Positions 11,312-62,511 are shown, numbered from the stretch's first letter. The stretch: DNA of 64,000 nt from Polyodon spathula (GCF_017654505.1 NC_054538.1:65912524-65976523); one strand, 5' to 3'. Program-made: numbers and translations. Notes: generated by a model not told the origin, from the letters alone.

Positions 11312-14300
11312 GTAGTCAATTTTTTTAATTTTATTACTAAATTTTGTTTTTTTTTTTGTTGTGTGTTTTAGTCAATCAATGAATTAGATTAATGATTTAA
11401 AATCGACTAAATTAGCTGAGCCAATTAAGTGGATGGTAATGGCGTAAACATTAAAAGAGCCCTCCATTTTAACTGCAATGTTAGTTTGAACTACTGTACA
11501 ACCACGCATGTGTTCTACCTGGTTGTTTATTGGCTCATCAGATTTTTTTCCTAGTATCACACTGACTCTGCAAATTAATTATGTTACTTCTTCTTCTTTA
11601 GCGTGTGCTGTTCTTGCGCAGCCAAGCAACTGCTGAATCAACAGCTGTGTGTAGAGCACAGAGTCCACCCGGGAAACTTGTCAGCGGGCAGTCCTCCACA
11701 ATGTGAAACACTGTCTGTTTCTGCCCACATGAGCAGAGTGGTCTGTTTACGAGGCCCCAGTCATAAAGACACGCTACACACCGACCGTGACCAGTACGAT
11801 AGCGATTGAGTAAAGTCTAATCTTGTCGTGGCAGGTCAAAACTGGGCGAGCGGTCTGTTGGGTCGGCAATGAGGAACTGGTTGCGAGTGTCGCTCTGGAA
11901 CCACTCCTCTTGCCACTGGGTTGTTGATGACCAATCAGGGTCAGGAAGTGACAGCCAGACTGGGCGTCTAGATTCCAGACGCACCTTTGGTGGATGGAGG
12001 ATAAAGTCATGCAATGGTAGTGCCGGGTTATCCTGGATCTTGTTGACGATTTTGACCACTGCTTCCTTGCACCGAATGTGTGGAGGTGTGATGTTGCTCA
12101 GCAACGGTAGCCACTGGACCAGAGTTGAGTGAAAAGTGCCGGAGATGGTCCGCATTGAAGAGTTCAGCTGAGTGTCAATTTTCTTTGCATGCGAACTGCG
12201 ACACCAGACTGGGGCACAGCACTCAGCTGTTGAGTAACAGAGAGCAAGGGCTGTGGACCGGAGGACCGGTGTTTGTGCTCCCCATGATATGCCGGCCAAC
12301 ATACTCAGCAAGTTGTTTCGTGCGCGGACTTTCGCGGCTGTCTTTATCAGGTGGTCGTGGAATGTCAGTGAACGATCCAGGGTTACACTGAGGTAAATTG
12401 GGCTGTGAACGCACTTAAGCCGTTTACCATCTAGGACTACATTCATTACGTTACTTATACTTTAGCATTAAATGCATAAACTCAGTGAACATGTTAAAAC
12501 TTCAATATAAAGACATAGAGATAAAATAAGGAAATGCATTAATAAGTTATAAAACTGTTGATTTAATATTACAAGCACCTTTTTACACGGTTGCCTCGGA
12601 CAATGGTTCCAGCTGAGTTTGTAGCTGGACTGGGGTGTTTACGCTTCAACCTGTGTAGCTTCGAATTTTTCGTATTCTTACTGTGATTGGCTGCAAAGAC
12701 AATAGGGCTAGCCAGAGATTGGATAATGTTGTTGTGTTGGTTTTTCTTGTCAACAGTTTCCTAGTAACTGAAGACATTGTATTCTGTGAGATGTAGTTGT
12801 TATTGGAAGTTTGAAGAGGCAGACAAGCTGTGCAGCAAAATTGCTATGCATACTTCTGATTTTTTAATGTAATGTAAAAACGACAGTTACGCATCTCATC
12901 TGGACCGTTAAGTGTATGTGTATCATGTAGTAGTTTAACATGACAAATGGTTAGCCATTTCGTGATCATTTATTTATCATTATCATTTAATCTATGCCTT
13001 TCACTTAACTGCGGGTAGTACAGTCTTACTGATAAGCATTGGCTCAACTCACCTCCTCCTCTTTAATATTGCTGGAGACATTGGAGATTTCTTTTTTTAT
13101 GTACTTGATGGCATTTCCCATGCTTGCAGAGAGAGGGCGACACTGATTTAGAAAACTGCAACAAAAAGCAGTATTGGTTAAACACGCATCGTCTTTTAGA
13201 ATAAAGAACAAACTACACAAATAAAACAAATTTTAAAAAGCACCCTTGCTACAGGCTAAACATGCAATCATTTTAGCAAATTTTATCCATAAACACCTAC
13301 AGATGTAGGCATAGTTGGTGTAACAATTTATTTCACAGCAAACATGAGCTTATTTTTATACAATACATGTAGTTCTAAACACATGTCAACTTTAATAAAA
13401 GGCGTTGTTGCGATAAAGTAATATCCTGTGGCAGACAAGAGAATGAATCCTGGTTATAAATCTCCCTCCCGACCAGTGAGGGCACTGTGTCAAGCGAACA
13501 ATGTGCCTTGAACTGAATGTGCTGCCAGTTTATTCCATGAAAAGCTGGAAGTCAGCTGTCCAGAAAAGGGGAGGAGCCACAATACTTCAAGTCATTGCCC
13601 CCCCCCCCCCCGTGGTTGGCGAGGTGTCAATCGCAGATTGGATAAAGGTAGACTGCTCTTGCTACCAAGGGGGCGTGACTAACAGTATAAAAACAGGTGC
13701 AGAGAGGTAAACTGTTCCCTTGTGTGGGCTACCGAAGAACTGTCAAAAACTAAAGTAAAAGCGTGAGTGTTATATGTATTATCAGTGTTGTATGTAAACT
13801 TCTGGTTTAGTCATCAATAGACTGCTGAACTTATACCCCGGGAGCTGTAGCTAAGAGGCCAGCTCCACCCCAGAATATACTGCACCAAAACATCTCGTTG
13901 CAAACAGCTTTTCACTCACTGGACTTTCACTGTGTTTGTGTTTGTCTTCTGTTGTACTGTTTGCAACTCTGTTTGGACAACCCTTGTTTTTAGGCTGCAT
14001 GTTACACATTGTTGTGTATCACCAGCCACCTGTTATTTTGAAAAAAAGGATTTCTAAAGGAAACCAAAAGTAAAATCTCCTTTGACCTTGGAAATGTATG
14101 TGGTCACATTATTTACTGCACAGCATCTCGCACTACTAACCACTTTACCACAGAAACTCATACCAAGTACTACTGGACGTTATTCTATTTCTACTGAAAC
14201 TACAACCAGCAATGGCTTAATTCCAACTTTTTTTTTTTTTTTTTTTTTTATATAGCAATTTAAGATTAATACCAGACCACTGGATACAACATCTAACCGT

Positions 14301-17300
14301 ATTTCCTTCAGGCCTTGTGACCCACAGAACAAAAAGAACTGATGTCTGTCTGAGGAGCAATAACCTACAGTAAACACGATCTGCTTGTTTGACATACACA
14401 GCGCTTTGTTTTGCACAATGCTGAACACTTGCTACTAATCTGCTGTATCTAACAGTTCCCAGCTCACATTGCTTCATGGGATATGCATATAATACCATGA
14501 CACTTGACCATTTTAGATTTAAAATGTGATAACAGCAAACAATAAATAAAACAACAAATGTTTTTTGAGATAATTTCTGAAATATTTAACCAGAAAAATC
14601 CATGAATGTCCTTTTCAGTGGCATAGCATCTGTCGTGTGAGTTTTGTACCTGATGTAAGGCTTAAGTTTGTTGACAAGGTCCCTTGATAACTCCTCATTT
14701 CGAGGGGTAGCGTAGTCACGTATAACCTGTGGGAGGAAAGAGTGTAAAGGAACACATTCACAATAAAGTGCTTTACAATCACTGAACCATTACTGATAAA
14801 CACACATCCAATGCTGGGCCAGCGACCCACATAGTAGCTTTTGTTTTCCATCCTAAATATTGATTACGGATTTTAGAATGTGGAACGATTGAGATTCCTT
14901 TTCCTTCAAAAAATAAGAGTATCCGGGCTCCCGAGTGGGGCATCCAGTAAAGGCGCTCCACGTGGAGTGCAGGGTGCGCCCTATAGTTTGGACATCGCCG
15001 GTTCGAGTCCAAGCTATTCCACTGCCGACTGTGAACGGGAGCTCCCAGGGGGCGAAGCACAATTGGCCGAGCGCACCCCAGGGGAGGAGTGTCCTCAGCT
15101 CTGCACACCAGTGACCCCTGTGGTCTGGCCAAGAGCCTGCGGGCTTGCCTGTAAGCTACTCAGAGCTGCATTGTCCTCCGATGCTGTAGGAGGTGGCTGC
15201 ATGGTGGGCCGGCAGTGTGTAAAAGAAGCAGTCGGAGGACAGTGGACAGAGGTCTTCGTCACTCCCAAGTCAGCCCAGGGGTGGTAGCGGTGGGCTGAGT
15301 CTAAAAATAATTGGCTATTCCAAACTGGGGAGAAAATGCTAAAAACAATTGGTGAATATTAAGTAAAAAAATAAAATAAAACAAAAAGTGTGAGTAGCTA
15401 TTTTCTGTGCGCTGAAAGCGTGCAGACAGAACTCTGGTGTAATAGTTCATCCGAAAGACATTATCGCTAACAGCATAGATTAAACTACAACCTTACACTT
15501 CATATTACAGAACCCAAACTATACTTCGTACTAAATAAAGCCTGCTTTTTACCTGTTTGAAAGCATGCAACAATGCTATGCAACGAGAGTTGGATCCTGC
15601 AAAGACTCCCTGAGAGTACTGCAGACCCAGACGCACAATGGATGGGTGGATAACTGCGGAGGGAATGCTGGAAAGGAAAAAATTCAATTGAACATTTCAA
15701 AAATCCTACAAACTTTGTGCATGTACCATGTGCTCCTGAGATGCTAATATACTCAAATCATATCCAATGGAAAGGGGGGGGTGGGGGTCATTTATAAAGT
15801 TCTATTCTAGTAAGTTCTAAAATTAAAGTTTAATTTTTTTATATATTCAAACCTACCTCATCTGCTGGGTGAGAGGGGCTCTCCGACTATACTGGTGCAA
15901 ATGTGAGAACAGACTGACTTTGTTTCCATAATCTGACCTCAAAGGAATCTGCAATGAAGAATAGTAATCCAATGTTAAACACCATTTAAATAGTTCAGGA
16001 CAAACACCCACAATACACAAATTTGAAATAGGATGCACTTTTGTTGATGATCAGAACTAAAAAGGAATTCCCATTGGTTATTTTTATTGTGATCTTAGAA
16101 TCTTAGTTACTGTAATTTACTTTTTATTTTTTACACTCTCTAGACATTTTCTGACCAAGGAAACGTTGCTATTACGTGAATGCTCCTTTACACCATGGAA
16201 TCTCTGCTATTAAATATAAACACATGTCAAACAACAAAATAAATACCAATAAACTGGCCTTTGGTTTCCATTAGAGTTTAACACATCACTGAAGTTAGGA
16301 TAAAACTTCCTTTAAGGGGGAGAGGGGGGGACAATACTGGAATATTAAAAAAAATATATCAACAGACCATCATAATGGTCCATACTGCAGCTCCTAATCT
16401 TGCTGATTTAAAATCACAAACTGACAAGTAATTTCAGCAAGTGAAAACAAAGGCACCGAAACAGACTACTACAACTCTCAGTGCCGAACCTTAACCCCGG
16501 AGACACTCCTATTGTGAATGCTTAGAGGAGTCTGAAATCAAGCAGACAACTTGGTGTTTAAAACTTAATCTCTCCCACAGAATGTCACTGCCAGTCTGAC
16601 CCATGCTCCCGTGGGTTACATAGTTGCAGCAGTCACTTTTTTTTTTTTTTTACTTATAATCTGAAAATGAGTAGAGATTGAAAAATGTAAGAAGATCTTT
16701 ATTACAACATAGTAAAGCCTTAATAAATCATAAAATCTAAAACATGCACAAACTAACAGGGAGTGCCTCTTGCAGTCATACAGTATACAGGAAAAACAGC
16801 AGTAGCTATAACCTTTAAATGGTGTACTGTTAGCCCTCTAGTGCAGGCTCCGCACTTGTACGGGCCATTTTTTTCCCAGATAACAGTTAGCTCCTTGAAG
16901 CAATGGGAAAAGTTTAAGAGACAATATTACAGTGACGCCATACCTGTTGGCGTTCCAGCTTTTTGGCCACCTTTTTCAATACAGCCGGATCATCTGCCTG
17001 AATGTGTTCTGGAAGTCTTTTGACAACTGCAAAGAGAGTAGAGTTAAACAACAAGTGTAACAGTACCACAATATGTTCAGATAATCTGATCAATGTTTAG
17101 AGTTTGGGAACAACATTGATCTCAACTCAATGGCTACTCCTCCTCCTGATATCGGGTTGGTCTGCCTTCTGCCACAACGATGGCCTGGAAACGGGGGAGG
17201 CAATGACTGCACAAGGATTCTAGCCACTACTACGGCCAATAAGGATAGACATTCAGCATTGTGGGGAGGATTTTATCAGTACAAATGTTTACATTGCTAG

Positions 17301-19077
17301 TTATTCGTTCCAAGGACTTTAAGCAAAAAAGCTGGTTAAAATGTCAAGACTTAAATAATTGTATTTTTAACATTTTTTGCAGCATGTTTTTGATCAGATA
17401 TATTACTTATGCAGGAATTCAACTTTATGTAGCTGCTGTCCCACGACAGGGTGAAAGATATTTGTATGCGACTCACCTGGTTGAGGTTCACTGGGAGGGG
17501 CCTTTGTCTTGGCTGTGGAAGCCAGTTGGCTGCGGTCTCCTTTCTTGCCCTGTTTGGACGTTCGGTCCACTCGCAGTTCCACTTTACTCTTCCCACTTTT
17601 CTCTCCACTAGGTGGTACCTCAGGGGTCACCACTGGGAATGTGGGAGGGGCTGAAAGAAAGCCAGATTGATAGATTGGTAACAGAAATTGGCATGACCTC
17701 TAACATTCAATACCTTTTGTATCAAGACTATGCAGAGTTGGAGACAGTTACCAGTTTACTTCAGACACACATTCTTACCATGTGGATCTTGAGAAATTGG
17801 AGAAACAGAATCTGTTGGCTAAAGCAACAGGAAACTTAAAAAAAATTGTCACCACAATAAGCACCACGACTGCTGCTTTTGATTAGTCGATCGGCCAGTG
17901 ATGTCAGTCGGTTCAACCGATAGCTTTGTCATAGAAGAGGAGCTAGTATATGTATGATTCTGCCAGAAAGGGTTGGTGACTGTGCAGTTTGTGCACATGC
18001 AGTCTGTGGACAGGACAGATGCCAAACACATCTCAGACACTATATCTTCACTTATGAGGCAGATTGTTTCAGACCCTGTTGAGACTGCTCATAACTGTTG
18101 CTTGTTTTTACATTTTCTTTTGTCGTCGTTTCCCCCTGGAATGATGTTGGTGGGTAAAATGTCTGTGTGGCCGGTGGATTTTTCCCATCTACTAGCCATG
18201 GTGGCTAGTGGATGGAAAAGTTAATTTCAAGCTCTGCACTAAGAACGTGGTTCACTTTAGCTGGGAAGACCTACAAAGCTGATTTTTCATTTTATTTTTG
18301 GTGTGTGTAAAAATGCTACTCTTCTTTATTAGTCTGTTAATCATGTGTTTCTGTGCAGGTATCTATGGGGTGTGCTAAATCAAGCATTAACCAGCCCCAC
18401 CTTTCTGTTGCTGTGCCTGCTGTCCATCCATGAGAGGGGCAGTTTTCTTTGCCTTTTCCTCTTTCGCTGGTCCTTTATCATCTTTCTTGTTTTTCTTCTG
18501 CTGCTTCTTCTCCTTCCTAAGCTTCAGCTTCTCCTCCTTGGAGAGTGCCTTGCCTTCAACCTATCAAGGTAAACAACTTTATACTGACTACTATTCCGGT
18601 CCACAACATTGTATGTATTTTCTACAACATACACTTTTCAAAATAAAGTGCTTACCTTTGACTGCAAATGATCATTTTTCTTTGAATCTGTATCATCTGA
18701 AATTATATATTAAAAAAAAAACAAAAACAAATTTACAATAACCAAACTGAAATAATTAAACGAGGCAATTCTGCCTATTTTAACATTAAAAATAAGATAA
18801 TAACGTATGTTATAATATAGAGCGAGCAAAAACAAGGAGTCTGAATCCTAGGAAACTTCGTACAATAATTCTGGAACCATTTATAACGTATAAGTATTTT
18901 GCACACACATCTGGTTGCCATCGTATTTAATGCCAAATCCACACAAGGTATAACTTGAAGAAAACATAAACGACTGAGGAACAGACTCTTTGCTTGTTCA
19001 AACAGTTAACTGTTACCTCGTGTCTCTCCAGTGCTGTTATTTAGTTGTTGCTGTGTTATGCCTCCTGTGCCTGCCAT
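8666..19077 (-). CDS. EIF2B4: Translation initiation factor eIF2B subunit delta
   Basis: Thirteen coding exons on the minus strand join to 530 codons (human isoform about 523): 19077-19017, 18696-18656, 18560-18401, 17650-17477, 17026-16944, 15948-15857, 15667-15553, 14726-14650, 13155-13053, 10292-10165, 9884-9707, 9361-9181, 8865-8666. All introns are GT-AG and every phase closes. eIF2B is the decameric GDP-GTP exchange factor for eIF2. The delta subunit, with alpha and beta, forms the regulatory core that senses phosphorylated eIF2-alpha. The N-terminal third is low-complexity and Lys-rich ([17 protein letters not shown]). From about residue 173 the conserved Rossmann-like eIF2B alpha/beta/delta domain follows: [112 protein letters not shown]. 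The start ATG sits in MAGTGG after a short leader. It is head to head with SNX17. Confidence 0.97.
9181..9361 (-). CDS. EIF2B4: EIF2B4 coding exon 12
   Basis: It encodes [15 protein letters not shown]...[16 protein letters not shown]. The donor is GTACTG and the acceptor TTGTTTCAG. Confidence 0.97.
9707..9884 (-). CDS. EIF2B4: EIF2B4 coding exon 11
   Basis: It encodes SSLVNYILC...[14 protein letters not shown]...SYMLPE. The donor is GTAAGC and the acceptor TGTCTTCAG. Confidence 0.97.
10001..10055. repeat. (TTA)n microsatellite in EIF2B4 intron 10
   Basis: A pure ATT trinucleotide run of about 18 units. Confidence 0.98.
10165..10292 (-). CDS. EIF2B4: EIF2B4 coding exon 10
   Basis: It encodes [17 protein letters not shown]...[11 protein letters not shown]. 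The donor is GTAAGA and the acceptor TTTTCTAG. Confidence 0.97.
10293..11593. other. EIF2B4 intron 9, proximal part
   Basis: AT-rich intron with several poly(T) runs (10558-10600) and a TA tract. I recognise no coding or element signature. Confidence 0.4.
11274..11309. repeat. (TA)n microsatellite in EIF2B4 intron 9
   Basis: A TA dinucleotide run. Confidence 0.95.
11594..12450 (-). pseudogene. Non-LTR retrotransposon (LINE) reverse transcriptase C-terminal fragment
   Basis: The minus strand is open from 12446 to 11817 (209 codons). It encodes the region after the RT domain of a jockey/I-group-like [34 protein letters not shown], a [16 protein letters not shown] motif, [15 protein letters not shown], ending in SFDLPRQD. 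Beyond 11817 the similarity carries on only with frameshifts and stops (a [21 protein letters not shown] segment that normally holds the terminal Cys/His motif). The 5' part is missing, so this is a 5'-truncated, inactive copy. It lies in EIF2B4 intron 9 in the same orientation as the gene. The clade name is a judgement from motif memory. Confidence 0.75.
12451..13052. other. EIF2B4 intron 9, distal part
   Basis: Nothing recognised beyond ordinary intron sequence. Confidence 0.4.
13053..13155 (-). CDS. EIF2B4: EIF2B4 coding exon 9
   Basis: It encodes [19 protein letters not shown]...EEE. The donor is GTGAGT and the acceptor TTGTTGCAG. Confidence 0.97.
13427..14152 (+). mobile_element. Candidate solo LTR of a retrotransposon
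   Basis: The segment begins TGTGGCAG and ends TTTACCACA (TG...CA with short inverted ends TGTGG/CCACA). It contains a TATA-like box in AGTATAAAAACAGG near 13686, about 260 bases from the left end, as in an LTR promoter, and a poly(C) tract at 13598-13611. Flanking pentamers do not match, so no target duplication is visible. It lies in EIF2B4 intron 8. It could instead be unrelated intron sequence. Confidence 0.35.
14650..14726 (-). CDS. EIF2B4: EIF2B4 coding exon 8
   Basis: It encodes [20 protein letters not shown] and then LKPYI. The donor is GTACAA and the acceptor CTCCCACAG. Confidence 0.97.
14925..15387 (+). mobile_element. tRNA-derived SINE, near full length
   Basis: The 5' end begins GGGCTCCCGAGTGG and carries a pol III B box GGTTCGAGTCC at 15000-15010. 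The body includes GACCCCTGTGGTCTGGCC, and the tail holds GGTAGCGGTGGGCTGAG, CTAAAAATAATTGGC and an A-rich 3' end. A shortened relative with the same head and tail is at 42907-43097. I associate this family with sturgeons and paddlefish from memory. It is inserted in EIF2B4 intron 7, antisense to the gene. Confidence 0.85.
15553..15667 (-). CDS. EIF2B4: EIF2B4 coding exon 7
   Basis: It encodes [20 protein letters not shown] and then [18 protein letters not shown]. The donor is GTAAAA and the acceptor CCTTTCCAG. Confidence 0.97.
15857..15948 (-). CDS. EIF2B4: EIF2B4 coding exon 6
   Basis: It encodes [20 protein letters not shown] and then [10 protein letters not shown]. The donor is GTAGGT and the acceptor CATTGCAG. 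Confidence 0.97.
16944..17026 (-). CDS. EIF2B4: EIF2B4 coding exon 5
   Basis: It encodes [20 protein letters not shown] and then KKLERQQ. The donor is GTATGG and the acceptor CTTTGCAG. Confidence 0.93.
17477..17650 (-). CDS. EIF2B4: EIF2B4 coding exon 4 (low-complexity region)
   Basis: It encodes a Pro/Lys/Ser-rich stretch [17 protein letters not shown]...PPSEPQP. Conservation is low, but the phases fit both neighbours. The donor is GTGAGT and the acceptor CTTTCAG. Confidence 0.88.
18401..18560 (-). CDS. EIF2B4: EIF2B4 coding exon 3 (Lys-rich region)
   Basis: It encodes [20 protein letters not shown] and a further basic segment, resembling the conserved [17 protein letters not shown] motif. 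The donor is GTGGGG and the acceptor CTTGATAG. Confidence 0.92.
18656..18696 (-). CDS. EIF2B4: EIF2B4 coding exon 2 (41 bases)
   Basis: A small exon encoding [13 protein letters not shown]. Both flanking phases close. The donor is GTAAGC and the acceptor AATTTCAG. Confidence 0.85.
19017..19077 (-). CDS. EIF2B4: EIF2B4 coding exon 1
   Basis: The ATG at 19077-19075 sits in AAAATGGCAGG. The exon encodes [20 protein letters not shown] plus one base, and the donor is GTAACA. Confidence 0.88.
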
Positions 19078-21109
19078 TTTCCACATACCCACCACAACAT
19101 CACAGAACACGACATTAAGTGAGGAGACTTTCACACGCCAGCGCTGGAATTAAAAAATATAGTGCCCTCTGCAGACGGTAAAAGGAAGCACATTCTTTCA
19201 GATCGATTTGAGGCCGCGACTAACATACAGTAGTCTGAAATAAGTTTTTTTTTTTTTTTTTTAATTAGCATTCATGCTGCATGTATTTATTTGTATTGTT
19301 TTGTAACTGATTTTTTTTTTTTTTTTTTTTGTTATTTCTGGATTATTTTAACAATGCAAATGTATTACTCTTGTTAGAGAATCAAAAGTTGCTTCCCAGT
19401 GAAAATGTTTGCATCACGAAAACATCCTTCCTTATTACGTTTTTACAAAATAAACAGTTAAATTCTACGAAGATAACGGGAGGACCTGTTTGAAAGTTGT
19501 TCAGTTAAGATGCATGCCCAATGAATAAATAGATGAATAAGCATGTGTTCAGGGGGGTGCAATTTTGATGTCACACCAGTATTGGTGTAAATTGTACCAA
19601 AATGTTTCATTTTTTTCAGAAATTGTATTATTTTAATGTATCATTGTATAGTGTATATATCAAATAATAAAAACATCTATTTAAACCAATTTCTATTGTT
19701 TGCAGCTTGTATACACAAACAGAAGTTATCACAAATTAAGGCTGTTTGAATATTTTAAGATATACTTGTAATGTGATACTGTTTGTGTTTCAAATTATCG
19801 AGAGGATATCTCTTTTACACGTACCCATAATACTGTATAATAGTCTGTTGTTTCTGTATTAGTCCACTGGATGTCACAACTGCTTTATTTACAAAAGGGT
19901 GTGGACGTTTTAACAGAAACTTATAAGGGCAAGGGCGATCGTGAGGCAATGTTAAGAAAACATGTTGAATCACGTGACCTCTTATGTGGTCATTGTATAA
20001 GGCCTAGAAACAGTTAGCAGTTAGGTGCAGTTTTAAAGCTTTATTGAAGTTGGGTGCATCTACCAAATACACTGTTGCAAGGGGCGTACCGACTAATAAA
20101 AACCACTTCCTGACAGTGGCTGACGCTTCGCCAGCCATTGTGTTTTCTTTTTTCATGAGAAATTTATCACATTTACAAATACAATAAAATGTGTTCCCAA
20201 CAGGTCAAAATCCCATTCCTTTTTCTTTCTTTCTTTTATCTCTCGTTTTTGTACAAGTCAATGGCATTTGCTTTTCTGTAAGCTATCGTTACAATAGAGA
20301 TGTGCAACTACACATCCTAGGTTGACATGGTAACACATTGCTGGGAGCAAGGTTGGTAAACCCTTCAGCTATTGGCTAATAATTGTTTCTGGACTTGGTG
20401 TTTTCAGTAGCAAATGGTTCGTATGTAACAACCCTTAGTTTTACATTTGGTGCCTTCACTTAAAGAAAACTAAAAGGTTTTGCATAAGAACTACCATTGG
20501 TACATTTAATCTGTATAAAAAGTGTATTATATAAACAGACCACTTTCTGTTTCTTGCTAATTGTACAGGATGTCGGTTACTGATAAAGGTCTATGACGGC
20601 ATATACAGCTGCTTAACCTTGAGTGGGGTGAAAAACAATATGCTACACTAATGTATACTATATATTTTTATAATGCATTTAAATAAGAATAAATAAACAG
20701 CATAGATAATTTAAGACATCTGTATCAGCAGCTATTACATATAACTGGATGTGGATAAATTCCTACAACACCCCAGGTGAGCCATTGTGTAAGCCTAATG
20801 CACACCTTCTCATTCTTGAATGCATAACAGGTAGTGATTTACGATTACATACCCACATTGTTACTCAATTGAAATTACTATTATATACTTGGTTGATTTG
20901 TATTACTTTCACAAATAATACTATAAACTATTCTTCTGAATATCATGTGCGGTGAATAAATCTGATGTACCAATACAGTCTTCCACTGATTAACTGCTGA
21001 CATCACCTTTTCTGTGTTGTCTCTGTGAGTAACAGACTAATACGTCTCAAGAATGGGACAGCATCTGGATCCCTATGGCACTTAACATAATAGATAGCTT
21101 AAAAAACAA

Positions 21110-21113
<4 letters not shown>

Positions 21114-21168
<55 letters not shown>
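21114..21168. repeat. (TA)n microsatellite
   Basis: A TA dinucleotide run. Confidence 0.97.
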
Positions 21169-21172
<4 letters not shown>

Positions 21173-21957
21173 TATAGGATTATTATCTGGTTGATATTCT
21201 TCTTAAATTCAGGATTGGCAAGCAACATACTAATATCTTTATTTTTTTTAATAGCACTTTGTTTAAAGGGGCACAAGCAGAGAAATGCTTAGGCCAATAC
21301 TTCCATCAGTGTTAAACTTTTTGTCCTGGAACTTGCAATATATTTTTATTATTATTTTACAAAACTTCAATGGAAGTTTTGTGTTATATGGACAAAGTGA
21401 AATATCCTATTACATGGTGTTATAAAACATGATAAAAAGAAATGCTTGATGCACCTCTAAATAGCATCTAACTGTTCCATTGCTCATTGTAACACCAACC
21501 GTTCTTTAAGTGTTCTGAATTTTATTAATGATAAACCTTATATCACATGTGATTTTTATGTTCTTTATTCTAAAAGGCTCACATATTTATGAAATAATTA
21601 TGACCTTTTGGCAGCTTTTCCATAAATGGTAGTTGCAGTTCTCCTGAGTGGAATTATAAGCACACGGTTTAAAGGGGCTGACATATCTCTTAAGCCTGGC
21701 TGCACAACTCTTATAATTTATTAATTCATTTAAAATATTCATACAGAACATCCCTCAGAGACCACAGAAATCTCAGTGGCAGGAGGCAGTCACCAGCGGC
21801 AGTTAGGGCTGCAATACAGTTACATGACAAGTTACAACAATAAATAACGTACAAGGCTAAAACACGTACATTGAGGTATAAAATTGTATTTTATTACTTT
21901 ACAAAAGATTTAAAGGAAGCAATTAAATCCCTTCAGGAGAAAGGGATTTTGTGATCG

Positions 21958-22045
21958 AACAAAACTGTAACCCCTGTATATGATGGAAGCCTTGCAAGGG
22001 GTTGCTTCTGCACCCCCAGCACCCCTAGTTCCAGCGCCCTTGCCC
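21958..22045 (+). repeat. Interspersed repeat fragment, copy A
   Basis: The first 34 bases (21958-21991, starting AACAAAACTGTAACCCC) are an exact inverted match to 30104-30137. Both copies are next to a 'CAGCACCCCC...TTCCAGCGCC'-type segment, so they belong to one family whose ends carry CAGCGCC/GGCGCTG. Confidence 0.65.
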
Positions 22046-22989
22046 CAGGTTATCTGAATTGAATTCGTTTTTATTCAATACAGGGTTGTGGATATATGCT
22101 CTACATCTTCTAGTAATATATTGTATTATGGACTCAAACCATCACGATGCTGTTGACGTTTCTATTATATGTATTATCTAAAAGTATGTTTTCTTTAAAT
22201 TGTTATTTGTCACCTGCAATGCAGCAAGAGTCGATGCCGTGTAAAACAAATTCTTGTTTTATTTATTTATTTATTTTAAATCTTTCCCATGGTCAGCCTA
22301 TGCTGTAAAAAAAAAAAAAAAAAAAAACCTTGCTACTTATCATGCTACTAGTGTGTGTGTGTGTGATCACCTGACCTAATTTCAAGCACTGAAGAATTAG
22401 CCATTAAATTGGGGTTACGTTATGTGCCAAATGAATAATATTTAACAAAAAACATCACAGTAGATGTGCTAAAATGATAAGGCTTTAACTGTAGACCCGT
22501 AAAGACAATGTACACAGCGTATCTTCAGCTATAGCACTTAAGTTAAGAGCACGTACCATCGCATTTTAAATAACGTTTCGTATTCCTTCACCCTTGCCAA
22601 GGTGATTGAAGCCGGAGCGCGAGCTGTGTTGCAATGTTACATGACAGAAGAATTACATAGAGAAATACAGTACCCGATTTCAAACACTACTGCATTTAAA
22701 CGCTGGGGAATATTTCCAAATTATCGACAGGTTGTAGGATTATATATACTTTTAAAATAATTAAAAACAAGATTCATTCTGATGTGTTACCAGTTTTCCA
22801 GCCGAATGTACCATCTAAAAGAGGGGGGTACAAAAGGTGCTAATTTTTTTAAATTTTTATTTTACTAAAATAAACTATAAGATAAATACATTTTCGGTGA
22901 TTTCAGTATTTTTGTTAAAGCGTATATTGAAAGTCAATGTGGTGAAAACATTTTTTAATTTGAAAGAAAAAAAATAAAAATAAACAGGT

Positions 22990-23367
22990 TTTAAAACACC
23001 TCTTCCCAGGGTGGAACTACCTGCATTTTGCAACATGGCTGCTGTAGGGGTATTCGGGAAAGTTTAGCTGTCGAGTTAAGTTTTATTTTAATCTCTTCAC
23101 AGGGGGAACCGGTTGAGTCAAAACTAGTCGTTTTTACAGTTGTCTGCGGTGAAAGGTAAATGTCCAATAATTGCACCCCTACAACCAGAAGCTTTGGACT
23201 GTTCGCTTCATATTTTTTTTTTTAAATCGGGAGGCTATATTTATCTGAAGACTATTACTAAGCAAGCTAGCACTCCGTATGAACTGGTATTTTCCGAAGT
23301 TGTCTGCTTTTTCGGACATTTCCGTGTCTAGGGAAATAGCCACGGGCTACTTTGGAATATTAACAAC
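22990..23367 (+). promoter_or_regulatory. SNX17: Probable SNX17 promoter and 5' leader region
   Basis: This is the stretch directly before the SNX17 ATG. It contains CAACATGGCTGCTG at 23031, a YY1-like initiator context, which is also the start of an 11-codon upstream reading frame (23035-23067). No TATA box is obvious. The placement is inferred from gene position only. Confidence 0.35.
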
Positions 23368-62010
<38,643 letters not shown>

Positions 62011-62511
62011 ACATACCATTCCAGTCATTGCTTGAAAGTTACATAACTGGCAGCAGAAAGCAAAATGTGTATTACAGAATTCTGCAAGATTCTTAGCCAC
62101 CTGAGGGAATTTTCATTTTTTAATTATTAGTATAAGTTTGATTTATTATTTCTAGTTGCCTTAGAGCAGTAAAAATCTGTACTATGCATTTATATTGGGG
62201 GTGGGGGGTCAGTTGATTATCAGTGTTTTGAAAACTGTGGGTGGCAGGAACATCAAGTACCTTAGTCTACTTCAAACAGTTGCTGCTGTTAATCTTTGCC
62301 AAAAAAAAACACATTTGCAGACTGAACCTTTCATTATCTCCATATGTAGCATTTCTTCTAGATGCATTTTATCTGAAAGGAAGTCACCAGTTCATCTTTT
62401 CAGTGTGTGTGTGTGTGTTACTGCACTGAATTGTCTAGGCAGTAACCAGAGCAGATACAATGAAACTATTACATTTTGGTTTACAAATTGTTCAAAAGAT
62501 TGTTCTGGCCT

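Larger units (their letters stand above)
19078..22989. other. Intergenic region between divergent EIF2B4 and SNX17
   Basis: The two start codons are 4.3 kb apart, head to head. The sequence is AT-rich with poly(T) runs near 19245 and 19312, a TA microsatellite (21114-21168), a MITE-like fragment (21958-22045) and a poly(A) run near 22308. I see no protein-coding exon. Confidence 0.5.

Noticed and set aside
14925..15010. tRNA gene because of GGTTCGAGTCC
   Set aside because: The B box belongs to the tRNA-derived head of a SINE; there is no foldable cloverleaf with an anticodon that I can support.
14880..15287. 135-codon open frame across 14880-15287
   Set aside because: It lies within and beside the SINE and carries no protein motif.
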